A stretch of 64,000 nucleotides of DNA, taken from Kalaharituber pfeilii (taxonomy: Eukaryota > Ascomycota > Pezizomycetes > Pezizales > Pezizaceae). The stretch is from the NCBI GenBank assembly GCA_015179045.1, contig WHUZ01000122.1, positions 1 to 64,000 on the forward strand, given 5' to 3'. A program made the translations under genes and the position numbers. A model generated the notes under the pieces. It did not search any database. It saw nothing but the letters and a program-made list of their open reading frames with translations, and was not told the origin of the DNA. How positions within the stretch are numbered: position 1 is the stretch's first letter; each line of letters opens with the position of its first letter. Positions 1 to 11,242 of this stretch are shown in pieces.

Positions 1-1508
1 CCTTCTCCTCCAGGGCTGCCACCTCCTCCTGTGATCCCGCCGGCATCTCCATCACCTCTGCCACCTTATTCAGCACCTGTGCTCTCTCCACCGCCTTCCT
101 CCGCTCCTCCGCTACCCTCTTCTTGCTCTCCTCCTCTGCTTTTCTCCACCTTTCCTCCTCCCTCTTCTTTCTCTTCTCCGTCTCCTCCTGGAGCTTCCGG
201 ATCTCCCGAATCTCTGCTTCTCTTTTTCTCCTCTTCTCCTCCTCCCTTTTCTCTTCCTCCCTCTTCTTCTTCTCCCTCTCCAGCGCCCTTTCCTCCTTCA
301 CCGATGCCAGTCCATCGCTGGCATGTATCTCAGGACCATTCCCTCCAGCTTCCCCATTCTTTTCTCCATATCACTCTCCCTAGTCTCTTCCCACTCCTTC
401 CTGACCTCTTTCACCCCTCTCTCCATTCCTTTATCTCCCTCCCCGTCATCTTCGCCCTCCTCCTATATTCCAACACCTCTCCCCTTCCCCCCCTTCTCCT
501 TCAGCGCCTTCCACCCTTTCTCAAAGGCAGCTTCCCCCAAAGTTGCCGTCACCCATACCCATGCTGCCCCCAGCCTCTTCGCCTCTCTTTCCTTCCCTTC
601 TTGCCTCAGCTTGTCCACTCTCCCATCCAGCACCTGTGCCGCATGCACGAGCGCTAGCACCTCTTTCTCCTCCCTCCCCACCCCTTCTTCGTCCTCCTCC
701 TCTTCCTCATTCTCCCCCATCTCCTCATCGTCCTCTTCCTCCTTTCCCTCTCAGCTCCACCTACCTTTTCTTTCTCTTCTCTTCGTCCCTCCACCCTAGC
801 TAGCACCGGCGCTGCTGCCGGCGCCTCTGCCACCGGCCTAACGCCCAGCTGTGAATCTCCGATCTCCCATTCCCCCCCGTTCCTATCCCTGAATCCTTCC
901 CTCCTTCCTCCCCTTCTGTCGCATGGAGACCTGCTCCTGCTGCCTCCCCTCTCCCTCCTCCTTCCCCAGCTCATCATCACCCTCGTGACCCTAGGAACCC
1001 GTTCCTGCTTCTGGAAAACCACTAACGGTCCCCTCTTGACTGTGATACACTCCCTTGTCGCATTCTTTAGAACTTCTTTCTCCCTTTCTACCACGATTCC
1101 ATCCTCCCCCTCCACATACCTCCGGAACATCGCCGCATCCTTACTCCAGAGCTTCACGACCCTTGCTACCTCCGCGATCCCCGTGAGCTCCTCCGTCTTC
1201 ACCCACTCCACCTCCTCTGCTCCCCTCCTCGCTGCTGCCTCCACTGCATCCTTTCTAATCTCTTCGATCATATCCAACTTCCCATCATATTCTCCCCCCT
1301 TTCTGTATGCCCTCGCTACTCTTTCTTTCACCGTAATCATATCCTCCCCCTCTCCCAGCCTCGCCAGCCACCAATCCTTCGTTTCCCATGTGTGGATAGC
1401 GTCTATCCCCCACACTATATTCCTGTCCATTACATATACCTCCCCTGTCCATCCCTCTCCTACCGGTCCCAAGAACTGCATCTTTGGTACTTCCTCTTCC
1501 ACCGACAT
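1..1508 (-). CDS. Basic coiled-coil ORF, probable non-LTR retrotransposon ORF1, frameshifted and partial
   Basis: The minus strand reads an 855-bp frame (1508-654), then continues in another frame (720-463) and further open stretches to the left edge, so the 3' part lies outside the window. The first 170 residues look like ordinary protein (W-rich, with a T-R-E-C-I-T-V-K stretch). After that the sequence becomes arginine-, glutamate- and lysine-rich and is predicted by eye to form long coiled coil. The plus strand is correspondingly CT-rich, which produces several long but spurious plus frames. Nucleic-acid-binding basic ORF1 proteins of Tad-like LINEs have this composition, but I see no CCHC knuckle, so the assignment is inference. 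The GC-rich leader at 1580-1700 could be its 5' untranslated region. It could also be a host nuclear protein. A frameshift near 660-720 argues for a decayed copy. Confidence 0.4.
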
Positions 1509-1828
1509 CCTGCTCCCTGACTTCCTTAACTTCTCGTGACCTTCGCTTAGTCCTGCCTTTTCTGGCTGTGCGCCGCTTCAATCCTAGCTCTTGTTGCTAA
1601 GACTGAAAAGGGAAGGTCGCTGCTCGTTGCTCGTTTGCGCTATTACTGTTTTTGGTCGCCCGTTCTGCAGCCGATCGGCCGATCTCCGAAGCGATCGCGC
1701 GATCCTAGGTGCGGGTCCCTGCCTCTCGAGACTTGTGTGGGAATTCTCTGAAAAACCTCAGAAAACTTGACCTTGACGAAACGAGTCCTAAACTTCTGAA
1801 TTCTGTAAATCAAATGAGGTATTCTTTC

Positions 1829-2470
1829 TCAGGCGGTCCTGAGCTTCGCTTTGATATAACTTTCACGTTCTGGAGGCGCCGGGAAGTTGTAGTTCTTCCA
1901 AGCGCTCGTTCTGAAAAAGTTGTTGTCGGTGTACCGCTGAGTACCGCTCCGGCCCGCGTATGGCCTTATTCTTTCCATCAATACCGTGGTTACCACCACA
2001 ACGGGTACTTCGCAGGAGCCCTCGCCAACATCGGTGCACATGTCCAACAGGGGGGAACTGCTCGCGGAACGTTTGCTGTAATCACAGCCTTCCCTTCCAC
2101 TGCTCCGGTCCAATTGTAGGACATGATTGTACATGCTGTCTCCGCACAATTTCCTAGGCTTGTAGATTTCCGATATCTCAGTTTGGGCGGGTATAGCTGC
2201 CCAATTAGTCCCACTACGGCAGCTGCACGTTGCTCCTGCATGAGAGCAAGCAATGCCGGAGTATTCGCCCGCAGGGATGGCATTAGAATATGCTGCTGAA
2301 GCGGCAGAGAGTAGAAAATTGCGATCACAGACGGGATTTGAAGTGCTTGGCTGGACTGGGCTGAGGACTGAGAATCCCACATCGTGTGAAAGAGTCCTAC
2401 TAGTGACATGGCCATTGCGCGGCTTCCTGTTCTGTTGCGGGTGTCTGGTTTGCAGCACTGAACAGAACAA
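1829..2470 (-). CDS. Hypothetical 213-aa open frame, cysteine-rich, unrecognised
   Basis: An uninterrupted minus frame with several cysteines but no motif I recognise. A second open minus frame (2415-1990) overlaps it, so either may be chance. It lies between the coiled-coil ORF and a tiny LINE insertion at 2533. Nothing else supports translation. Confidence 0.15.
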   Translation of the reverse strand: MFCSVLQTRHPQQNRKPRNGHVTSRTLSHDVGFSVLSPVQPSTSNPVCDRNFLLSAASAAYSNAIPAGEYSGIACSHAGATCSCRSGTNWAAIPAQTEISEIYKPRKLCGDSMYNHVLQLDRSSGREGCDYSKRSASSSPLLDMCTDVGEGSCEVPVVVVTTVLMERIRPYAGRSGTQRYTDNNFFRTSAWKNYNFPAPPERESYIKAKLRTA

Positions 2471-2516
2471 CTACTGCCTCCTAAGCAGAGGTCAGTTCGA
2501 TTGGCCTGCTGCCCTG

Positions 2517-2591
2517 ATATCTGATTGTGATTTTTTTTTTTTTTATATCATTAATCGCTTGCCGCCCTATGGGCTATATCTGATTGTGATT
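2517..2591 (-). mobile_element. 43-bp LINE tail (family 1) with 16-bp target-site duplication
   Basis: The 16-mer atatctgattgtgatt occurs at 2517-2532 and again at 2576-2591. Between them are only 43 bp: a T-run followed by the complement of the family-1 3' end (TGATAT, then GCGGC and GGGCTAT hairpin). Seen directly. This is a complete target-primed insertion so heavily 5'-truncated that only the last ~30 nt of the 3' UTR plus poly(A) remain. Confidence 0.85.
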
Positions 2592-2765
2592 GGAGTGGGT
2601 GGATAGATGGGGACTTTCCCCCATCCTCGGAAGAAATGTTTCGTCAAGCTCGACAGGCCCGCATCCTCGACCTGCGATACCCGAAAGAGAAGTTCCTGAA
2701 GTTCGCAAGAGAGTACAATGTTGGCACTCATCGCCGGACATAGTCGGTTAAGCGGATACGAAAAA

Positions 2766-2820
2766 TTTTTTTTTTTTTTTTTTTATCAATACTCGCGTGC
2801 CGCCCTATGGACTATGGCGG
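2766..2820 (-). mobile_element. LINE family-1 3' tail, minus orientation
   Basis: A 19-nt T-run at 2766-2784 is followed by atcaatactcgcgtgccgcc and ctatgg, the complement of the conserved family-1 3' end. No clear target duplication was found. The tail abuts the stop codon of the minus-strand ORF at 2812, so the two may be one element or the ORF may have gained this end by insertion. Confidence 0.75.
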
Positions 2821-3412
2821 CGTCGTTGACTGTCGCCCGTGTCTCCAGGTATGATGGCGTTGCTCGTCGTCCCGGAAGGCTGCTGCAGGGGCCGGTTTGA
2901 CTGTTTCTGTGGAGGTGTCGCTTCGGGCATCCTCGTCCTCGTCTGAGCATGGCTGGAAAGTGTCCGGTATGGTGCGGGGTTCTGGGGAGGTCTGGTAGGT
3001 GTCGGGGATTGTGCTCCTGACTATGATTGTGTCCTCTATTTGGTTCTCGGGGGACCTCTTGTCCAGGGCGGAGCTTTCCTCAATGAACTTGATGATCTCT
3101 GGGGTGCTGATGGCTCCGCTTTGGACCTCCAGTATGGTGATTGACCTTCTCGTGGTCACGAGGTGGTCGCCCTCATCGAGGGCTCCCACTGCTACTGCTT
3201 TGGTGATGTCGTTTTCTAGGTCCTGGGCTCTGTGTTCTCTCTTGCTGTATTCGATGATGTCGTATCTGTGTAAGGTCCTTGTGTTCCTTCCAAGTTTCCG
3301 TGGCGAGGTGGTGTGGTGGGTCTTTTGTGAGATATGATGGGCCTGATTTGATCCGTGTAGAAGATATCGCAGTTTGCTACGGGTTATGGCGAGGTTAAAT
3401 ACATCGATTCGG
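2812..3412 (-). CDS. Hypothetical protein, ~200 aa open frame, possibly partial
   Basis: The frame is open from about 3412 down to the stop at 2812, well beyond the first convenient methionine at 3189. It is rich in charged residues, with a central helical part (IIEYSKREHRAQ, then ENDITKAVAVGALDEGD) and an acidic, proline-rich C-terminal third with repeated IPDT motifs. I recognise no domain. No good start codon was found at the upstream end, so the 5' exon may be missing. It ends exactly where a LINE tail begins. Could be a gag-like ORF of a retroelement or a host fragment. Confidence 0.35.
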
Positions 3413-5436
3413 AAATAAAGAGAAAAGGAAGGAAAATGAAAAGGAAGGAAAATGAAGGTAATGAGAATTTGCTATGTGAGTCCATCTATCGTCCCGCCCA
3501 TTCTAGAATGTCCGCCAATGCGTCTTTGTCCGTCTGGTCGTCTTTCGGGGGGTCTGAGCAGTCAAATGGCGAAGGCAAAAAGTACTCGAGAGTTCAATGG
3601 GCGCAAAAAAAAATTATATCACTATTCGTGCAAGGCTACCAGGAGAAGAAAATGTCACTGCAAATGTTAAACTTAACCCCCAAGCTAACTCGAGTGAGGC
3701 AGGTCACCACCGTCGGTAGGAAGATGCATGTCACATCGATGCGGCCCTTCCTTACTCGACGACGCTTAACGCAGAAAGAGCAACCCCAGGGTTTTAGATA
3801 TACCTGCGACGGGTTAATCGGCTCCCATTACAATAAGGTACCCGGTGTAAGACAGAGAGATAGTATCCACTATTGCTTTTCGATGGACCGAAGCGGTGAG
3901 AACTGGCGGAACGAACGTACGACAAACTTCACCCATTCCGCATACTATAGTTTGCCAGGAGCATTGTTGCCTCAATTTTCAAATCCCGCATTATCTTGCT
4001 TTTCGCCTACGAACGCACCGGGTTCATTGATTTCCCCGATACGTACCAAGTAGAACTTACTTGTAGTACTGAACCAGCAATACCCTCGCATTTTCGGAGC
4101 ACTACAATACTGGCTTTGTTTTGCTACTCTAATACTTGCCGGTAGTATATTTTTTTATTTTTTACTTTTTATTTTGATTTTCATGGTTATTTTATTTCTT
4201 CATATCCTTGTTTTTCAACAAGAGGTCGCGTATGCTTTCCGTGCGCAGATTTTGCGTAATAGCGTTCTGCGTAGCTTCGTGTCACTACCGCCCCTACCAT
4301 TTATCACCAAGTCTAGAACCGCGGCACAAAGTCAACCAAGGGGCCTACTTACTACTACCCGCATCGCCCGCAGATGGACCCGGACGGCTAGCTACCTTTA
4401 GGATGCTAAATTCACATTAACTTTGGTGAGCGATTTAGTTCCACATAAATATCCATCGGAAGATTCAACTGTGTGAAATGCGCGAAATTGCAATCCACAG
4501 AAAAACAAACGAATCCAAAAACCATTTTTAAAGGAGCTATAGATGGGCGAGATGGAGCACAACTAATATAATGCGGCTGATGTGCATGACAAGGAAACTC
4601 CATGCATTCCCCTAACTCCTCTACTATTCGTCCCCTCCCCCAGCGCAACGACTTCACTACTGCCGCTCAAACTCTCCCACGGATTGCTCCTTCGCTGCCT
4701 AATGCGGCTGGCATAGTCAAGTGCCATACGTTATAAAACCTGTCACATGAATGCCAGCAGCGCTGCGCTCTGTAACTCCAGCCACGTGGACCATGAGAGA
4801 GGTATCAGTGTGGCGGACAGATAGCGCATGCCCTCAAGATTGCAACCGACAGCAGCTTGGCATAGACAGATGGTGTGTACTCTCTCGCTCGTTTTAAAAG
4901 TATTGGAATGATTGACTAATTATGCGCTAGTCAGAGTAGTTTTACGTTGCGCAAACGGGGATAGCAAGTATGATTCTGTTCAAATATGGAACCATAATTT
5001 ATACTCTTCCAGACCTCAGCCGGATTTACTGTAAGCTCGAGAGTAGCACTGTGATGGAGTATTTTTGTCTCGCTCGCGAATCCAGCCCTCTAACGAATTC
5101 AGCGCTCCGTGCAGCGTTGGAGACGGTTTTCTAATTTTTTGTTTTCTTTTTCTTTTCTCCTTTTCAGCGGCAGATGATGAATTGTGTGAATAATTTAGGA
5201 GAAAGGCCGAAAGGCTCTTCCGTATTTTCTTTCCCTCCTGCATACCTATAGATCCGTGGTTTGCGTATTGAGCGCTCTGATTGGCTCTTGGTGCGGGGTT
5301 GATGCATTGGCAACTTGAGGCTCTGTGTAATTATAGACCTAACAACGACGGTGATACCTGATACTATCGGCAGTGATCTTGCAATATTCCAGTCTTACCA
5401 TTGTCGGACTATTAAATTAACTACAGTGCTGCATTG
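3413..5436. other. Non-coding stretch upstream of the STAND gene
   Basis: No recognisable gene. A 205-aa open plus frame (3436-4053) has no motif and is probably chance. 4150-4180 is AT-rich. The 200 bp before 5437 should hold the promoter and 5' UTR of the STAND gene, but I see no convincing TATA box. Confidence 0.4.
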
Positions 5437-8400
5437 ATGGATCCCTTCACAATTGCAACCGGAATTGCCGGCTTGCTCTCACTTGCTATCGATATCACAA
5501 ACATCCTCAAGGAATACACTAGCCAAGTCCAATCTGCCCCGAAGGATGCGCAAACGTTGCTAGTGGAGATCAGTGCTTTGAGCCATGTTCTTCGACAGCT
5601 AACTACATTTTTGACAAAGGAGGATAAGAAGGGGACTTTTCAACCTACTTCAATCCTATGCAACGTCATGAGTATCTGCAAGGGCAAAATCGAACATTTA
5701 CACTCAACTCTCACCAAGTTTCACTCCGCAGGTTTCAAAGACCGACTCAGGTGGCCTTTTCATAAGCAAGAGTACCTTGAGGTTGCCTCAACCCTGCATA
5801 ACTGTGCCCAAATAATCGAGTTTTCGCTTACTATTGCAAATTGGTAAGTTTCACACCATAAATTGTTCTAAACATATTAGTTAATATTTAATAGTGAATT
5901 ACTTTCACAAACCTCGGAAGAAGTAATAATGGCACTATCAGAGCAAAAACAGAAGGTCGACTCTCTGCTACCATTGTTTCAAGATGCATCCACTGCAGCT
6001 GCAGCTGAGATGAAGAAAATGAGCGTCAGCATAAGGGAGGTTTTAGGCTTTGTCTCGGAAATTGACAAGTTAGCTGGGGAGCTGCAGGAAATCAAGAGTG
6101 GGGTTCAGATTATACAGCAAAATATGGATGGTATGGAGTTCCTAAATCTCTTCTTTCATTCTTACTTGAACTACACTGCACGTGCTAACTTCCGGCTTGC
6201 TTCCTATTAGTGGAAAAACTTCTTGCCTGGTTATCGCCCCTTGAGCCACAAAAAAGACATCAGGATATCAAGAATAGTAGGCTAGAGAATACAGGAAAAT
6301 GGATCCTCCAGAGTGACCAGTTTCAAAGATGGATAAAAGGCCAATCACAGAGTGAAGGCAATCAGGTTTTGGGCTGTTATGGTGAGCCAGGGGTCGGGAA
6401 GACTGTGATTGCGTAAGTATACCTACCATTTCTGCACCACGGACAATGAGGCTGAAGAAGTATATAAAGCTCAATTGTTATTGACTACATCTCTGCCAAT
6501 TCAAAACGACAGCGAACAAGTGACGTATATCTATACTGTGATTATCGAGACCGAAGAGAACAGAATTTGGTCCACATTATTGGCAGTTTTGTCAAACAAT
6601 TAGTCTTGCAGTTTATATCCTCCGGAACTCAGTTACCCCAGTCAATTCACGATTACTCCAAATCCGCTTATGAGAAGAGAGAAAGTTTAGCTATTGACAA
6701 AGCACTTTTGATGCTGAAACATCTTTGCGCAGAGCTGGACGAAATCTTCATTCTGCTTGACGCACTTGATGAGCTACAGGATCAGACAAGGTTAGACTTC
6801 CTGAAGGCAGTACATGAGATTCTGCACTCGCAGATCCCCAGTTCGGAAAACCAATCCACGAACCTTGATGCGCATTTATTTTTTACTGCACGTCCACATG
6901 TCCAAGACCAGGTTAATCGCTGCCTATGTGATACCAGTACGTTGAGAATAGTAGCTCAGGAGGAAGACATTCAAGCATACCTCAACCACCGCATTGACAG
7001 GGATACCATTGAGAACGGTGAAGATGCCATGAATAGCGAGCTCAAAAACGAAATACTGAAGCTGCTGCCAACGAAAGCACAGGGAATGTATGATCTATTC
7101 CAAATCCTGATAAACATTGTATGAACATGATAACTAAACGTCAAATCTAGGTTCTTGCTCTCAGTCTTGCACATCGACATGATCTTAGATGAGGTAACTG
7201 TGGCTATGAGAAGATTTGCTCTTCACAGCCTTCCTCCGGGTCTTCATGCGGCATATAATGGAACCATAGTGAGGATGCGAGAGTCACAGAGTCAATCCCG
7301 ATATGATCTAGGCATGAGAGCTCTCATGTGGACATACCTAGCAGAGCGACCATTGAAAGTCATAGAGCTCCGCCATGCACTCTCGGTAAAAGATGGGGAT
7401 AAGGCTCTGGATCGCAACAACATTCCCTCCGCAAACATAATACTGCGCTGTTGCTGTGGGCTAGTGACAATTGATGATGAAACGGCAACAGTTCGTCTAG
7501 TACACTACACACTCCAGGAGTATTTCAAATCCTACTATGAGGAATACTTTCCAACTGGCCATAACCTAATCGCAAGGACCTGTATTACCTACCTGGACTT
7601 CTCCGACCTAAGTACCTACTATTGCATAAATGATCAGGACAACTTAACCACCTACTATCGTTTAGCTAATGACAACCGGATACTAGAAGACGACTACGCT
7701 TTGTTTGAGTACGCATGTTCTCAATGGGGCCATCATGCGCGAAAGCAGTGTGATAAAACTACTTGCAAGCTTGCTGTTACCATGCTTCAACGTAAATGCT
7801 GCCCAGCTGTTATTGCACTAGAGTGTTGGTTCGCAGAATGGATTTGCCATTTGGAATGCCAATTAATGAGCTTGCATGCTGTCGCCTGGTTCGGGGTTGA
7901 GTGTATCTTCCGTGTTCTACTGAAGAAAATTGTGGATCCGAATGAAAAAGCTAGCTGCGGCAGCACGGCGTTGCACTACGCTGCTGCACAGGGCCACGAG
8001 GCTATAGTCCGCTTGTTCCTTGAGCGAGCCGATGTCGATGTCAATATGGCGGATGAAGACGAGAGAACACCGCTGTCCTGGGCAGCCGACTATGGACATG
8101 AGGTTGTAGTCCGCTTGTTGCTTGAGCGAGTTGATGTCGATGTCAATATGGCAGCAAGATACGACAACCGGACACCATTATCCTGGGCAGCCGAAGATGG
8201 ACATGAGGCTGTAGTCCGCTTGTTGCTTGAGCGAGCCGATGTCGATGTCAATATAGCGGATTTAATCGGCCGAACACCATTGTCCTGGGCAGCCGAATAT
8301 GGACATGTGGCTGTAGTCCGCTTGTTGCGTGAGCGAGCCGGTGTCGATGTCAATATGGTAGATTTAATCGGCCGAACACCATTGTTCTATGCAGCTTCAG

Positions 8401-9056
8401 TTGGCAATGAGGCTGTAGTCCGCTTGTTGCTTGAGCGAGCCGATGTCGATGTCAATATGGTGGATTCATGCGGCCAAACACCATTGTCCTACGCAGCTGA
8501 ACGTGGACATGAGGCTGTAGTCCACCTGTTGCTTGAGCGAGCCGATGTGGATGTCAATATGGCGGATGAACACGGCTACACACCATTGGCGTGGGCAGTC
8601 CAACATGGACATGAGGTTGTAGTCCGCTTCTTGCTTGAGCGAGCTGATGTCGATGTCAATATGGCTGATAAACGCGGCCGAACACCATTGTCCTACGCAG
8701 CTGAACGTGGACATGAGGCTGTAGTCCGCTTGTTGCTTGAGCGAGCTGATGTCGATGTCAATATGGTAGATGAATACGGCCAAACACCATTACTCGTTGC
8801 AACCGTAAATGGACATGAGGCTATAGTCCGCTTGTTGCTCGAGCGAGCAGAACTTGACATTAACTTACCGGATAGACATGGTAGAACACCCCTCTCTAGA
8901 GCGATTGACAGACAATGCCACTCAGTAGTTAAGCTGCTCCGTGATCGAGGTGCGCAGTTGAACCCCTCGCCGACCACACCTTCACTTGGACCGAAGCGAA
9001 AACTGAGCGTAAGTGCAGACCTGGTGTGCCATCGGAGGTCGAAATCGCCTCGCTAG
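5437..9056 (+). CDS. HeLo-like / NACHT / ankyrin STAND receptor, five exons
   Basis: Exons 5437-5843, 5895-6130, 6211-6412, 6470-7087 and 7151-9056 join in frame to 1122 aa; all four introns (51, 80, 57, 63 bp) have GT-AG ends and the last has an ACTAAAC branch site. The start is the ATG at 5437, which begins the classical fungal N-terminus MDPF-IATGIAGLLSLAI. Residues 1-190 match the HeLo-like (PF17111-type) domain, an execution or signalling domain of fungal NLR-like proteins. Walker A GEPGVGKT is near residue 272, Walker B LLDALDE near 377, so this is a NACHT-type signal-transduction ATPase. From about 757 to 1100 come ten 33-34-residue ankyrin repeats ending in ADVDVNM. Family knowledge: such proteins sense non-self and can trigger incompatibility or cell death; ligand unknown. 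No disabling lesion seen. A decayed relative lies at 32.5-34.2 kb. Confidence 0.92.
7950..8945 (+). repeat. Tandem ankyrin-coding repeats, ~102 bp period, highly similar in DNA
   Basis: Ten units of about 102 bp recur with blocks such as cttgttgcttgagcgagc and gatgtcgatgtcaatatgg almost unchanged at the nucleotide level, including third positions. Variable positions concentrate in the 8-12 bases after aatatggc/ggtgga, i.e. the start of each ankyrin unit. This is the pattern of recent repeat exchange inside the gene. Confidence 0.9.
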
Positions 9057-9933
9057 GCTCCAGTTCTATTTAAGAATGCCTCTCTATACATATATATCCA
9101 TCTCATGCAACGAAGGAGGATCAAAGTGACAGGATTCACACCTTCGCAGAGGCAGGGGCGGAGGCTTTGAGAAAGGGGTGGTTGGGAAAAGAGGGTGGTT
9201 ACGTGTTTTGGCACTCCATTTCTATTGCTTGCTAGTTTAGTCTACTTGCTTTTGTAGTGCAATATTATTTATATATGCTCACCATAATCTAGCATGGGAA
9301 TGAAGGAAAGAATTATTTCGGCAGCGAAGGTCACTACGTGCAATGTGTTATATGTTACCGCGTGCAAATTTGTGAATATAAATTACCATAGACTAACCTT
9401 CGGGTTTGCAGAAATATCTAACCTGAAGGACCCTTTTGTACATCTTTTCGTGCGTGCTTCGATAGATATGATTTTTCCGGCCTTTTTTCTGAATAAAGTA
9501 GGGTTGGTGCGAGCAAACACCTCAACATCCAAGACCCCTAACAATAGTGTTGAGACAAAATGCAGATAGTATGGGTAAGGCTGTTCTCGTAGCCAGGGGT
9601 AAGGCGGGAATCCGCAGCTCAGACTAATAAACCTCTCCTGGCCCGTCTCTGGGGCAACCGGATTCCTGACAGAACCTCAACACCTGTCTAATTCCACTGC
9701 CACTCCCCTTTCGTTTCCTTCGACCACTCCCAAAAGAAACACCAAAAGCGAACTTGACATTATCGACATATGTTAACATGAAGTGGATGCGCTTCTTGAG
9801 AACATAGGAGCACACTATGTTGACATACACACATCTAACTTAGCTTAACTAAAGGCAGCGACATGCACAGGATGAACGATGGTCGTAAGGCAAGAAGGCA
9901 ATTACTGCCTCAGTCGCACTATTAATCCTCACT
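9057..9933. other. 3' flank of STAND gene, no gene seen
   Basis: AT-rich 3' UTR-like sequence up to about 9300, then unannotated DNA. A 91-aa plus frame (9294-9569) has no recognisable motif. Confidence 0.4.
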
Positions 9934-11028
9934 TGGCTGTTGCTCGCGAATCTGGAGTCGGTGGAGACGTTTGTGGGCTACGAAGCAGTGCGAGTGGAGG
10001 CGAGAGCATTGAGGTTCGAGGGAGAAAGGCCGAGGAGAGGGGACGAGGAGAAAGTCTACTTGAGGGGGTCACTGAGACATGACGACGAGATACCGCTGGT
10101 TACCTTGCCCTCATTGCACCGAGATGCCGAGAGAGAGGAATGGGAGAGACACATAGACGACATAAAAGAGGAGTGGTGCGTACCAGTATACACGGACGGG
10201 AGCATGAGGGAGGAGAAGGCAGGGGCGGGGATTTTCTGGGGGGGCAGATCGAAGTCGGTATATCTGGGAGAGGAAGCCACAGTGAACGACGCGGAGCTGG
10301 TGGCGATAAGCGAGGCGATGGAGAGGGTAGAAGGGGAATTGATGATTGTAACGGATTCCAGACACGCGATTCAGAGGATGACGGCGGTTGCGAGGGGGGA
10401 CATAGCACACGACGGAGCGACGAGGAGGATGAGAAGAGCATGGGAAGAGAGAATAAGGAGAGGAGACTGGGACATAGCGGTGATATGGGTGAAAGCGCAC
10501 AGGGGGATCTCCGGTAATGAGAAGGCAGACAGGGCAGCGAGCACGGGGACCGCCTTGCAGTACAAGCCGGAAATTGTAACGGAGGCGGGACAGAGACAGA
10601 AGGGGAGGAGAGAGAGAGCGGAAGAGAGAAACCGGCTGAAATTGACATACAGACCGCTGGAGAGGCTAGGAGGCGGGGTAGGAAGGTTGGCGGGCTTGCT
10701 GGGGGGTAAGGGACTGAGGGCATGGAGGTGGCATATAGGAGAAGGTGACGGACCGGAGTGCAGGTGGTGCGGAGAGAAAGAAGAGACAACGAAACACTTG
10801 CTGGAGGAGTGCAGAGTGTGGAAGCGGAGGTGGCCGGGGGGTGAGGAGCACGTGAGAAGGCCTCCGAAAGGGAGAGAAGGGGAGAGAGATCCGTTGGGCG
10901 CGATGATAGAAATGTTGGGGGAGTAGGGGTCATGTGACGTAGAAAGTAGTTAGGTAGGACATCGCCATAGCCCGTGGGGCGGCAAGCGATCAATGATATA
11001 AAAAAAAAAAAAAAAATGGCTGTTGCTC
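9934..11028 (+). mobile_element. 5'-truncated Tad-like LINE (family 1), 12-bp target duplication
   Basis: The 12-mer tggctgttgctc is at 9934-9945 and again at 11017-11028. The 1071 bp between them hold the 3' third of ORF2 (RNase H and zinc-finger region), a short 3' UTR with the family-1 signature CGCCATAGCCC...GCGGC...TGATAT, and a 16-nt poly(A). This copy ties the signature seen all over the window to a coding LINE. Confidence 0.92.
9946..10926 (+). CDS. LINE ORF2 C-terminal fragment: RNase HI domain plus zinc finger
   Basis: No true start; the frame enters at the truncation point. The RNase HI catalytic set is present in order: YTDGS (first Asp), AELVAI (Glu), VTDSR (second Asp), and the HRGISGNEKADRAA block with the last Asp. 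Near the end there is a Cys-x2-Cys-x8-His-x4-Cys cluster (CRWCG...KHLLEEC), typical of the C-terminus of Tad/Jockey-clade ORF2 proteins. The endonuclease and reverse transcriptase parts are absent because of 5' truncation, so it cannot act alone. The frame is open with no stop for about 327 codons, suggesting a fairly young insertion. Confidence 0.9.
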   Translation, partial: ANLESVETFVGYEAVRVEARALRFEGERPRRGDEEKVYLRGSLRHDDEIPLVTLPSLHRDAEREEWERHIDDIKEEWCVPVYTDGSMREEKAGAGIFWGGRSKSVYLGEEATVNDAELVAISEAMERVEGELMIVTDSRHAIQRMTAVARGDIAHDGATRRMRRAWEERIRRGDWDIAVIWVKAHRGISGNEKADRAASTGTALQYKPEIVTEAGQRQKGRRERAEERNRLKLTYRPLERLGGGVGRLAGLLGGKGLRAWRWHIGEGDGPECRWCGEKEETTKHLLEECRVWKRRWPGGEEHVRRPPKGREGERDPLGAMIEMLGE

Positions 11029-11181
11029 TGTTGTACGTTGTTCTACTGTGGATATAATTGATGAGCCAGTTATTCTCCAGTACCATAGCGTTATTGCACT
11101 GATAGTTGCCACTTGGGAGTTTCTGCCAGTAGTGAGTCGCAATAGCGCTGGCAAATTGCTACCCCATAACCTACACAACAG

Positions 11182-11242
11182 GCCCTGCCATGGCGAACAG
11201 CTGCAAGCGGGGTCGCGCGACAAAAAAAAAAAAAAAAAAAAA
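11182..11242 (+). mobile_element. LINE family-2 3' tail with poly(A)
   Basis: ggccctgccatggcgaacag followed by ctgcaagcggggtcgcgcga and a 21-nt A-run matches the 3' end of the family-2 LINEs at 54.7, 62.4 and 62.8 kb. No coding part and no clear target duplication. Confidence 0.7.

Noticed and set aside
31..1539. Several long plus-strand frames rich in Ser, Pro and Phe
   Set aside because: They mirror the E/K/R-rich minus-strand ORF; composition is that of the complement of purine-rich coding DNA.
10100..11086. 328-aa minus frame over the LINE
   Set aside because: Antisense of the RNase H ORF; low-complexity Ser/Pro/Leu.
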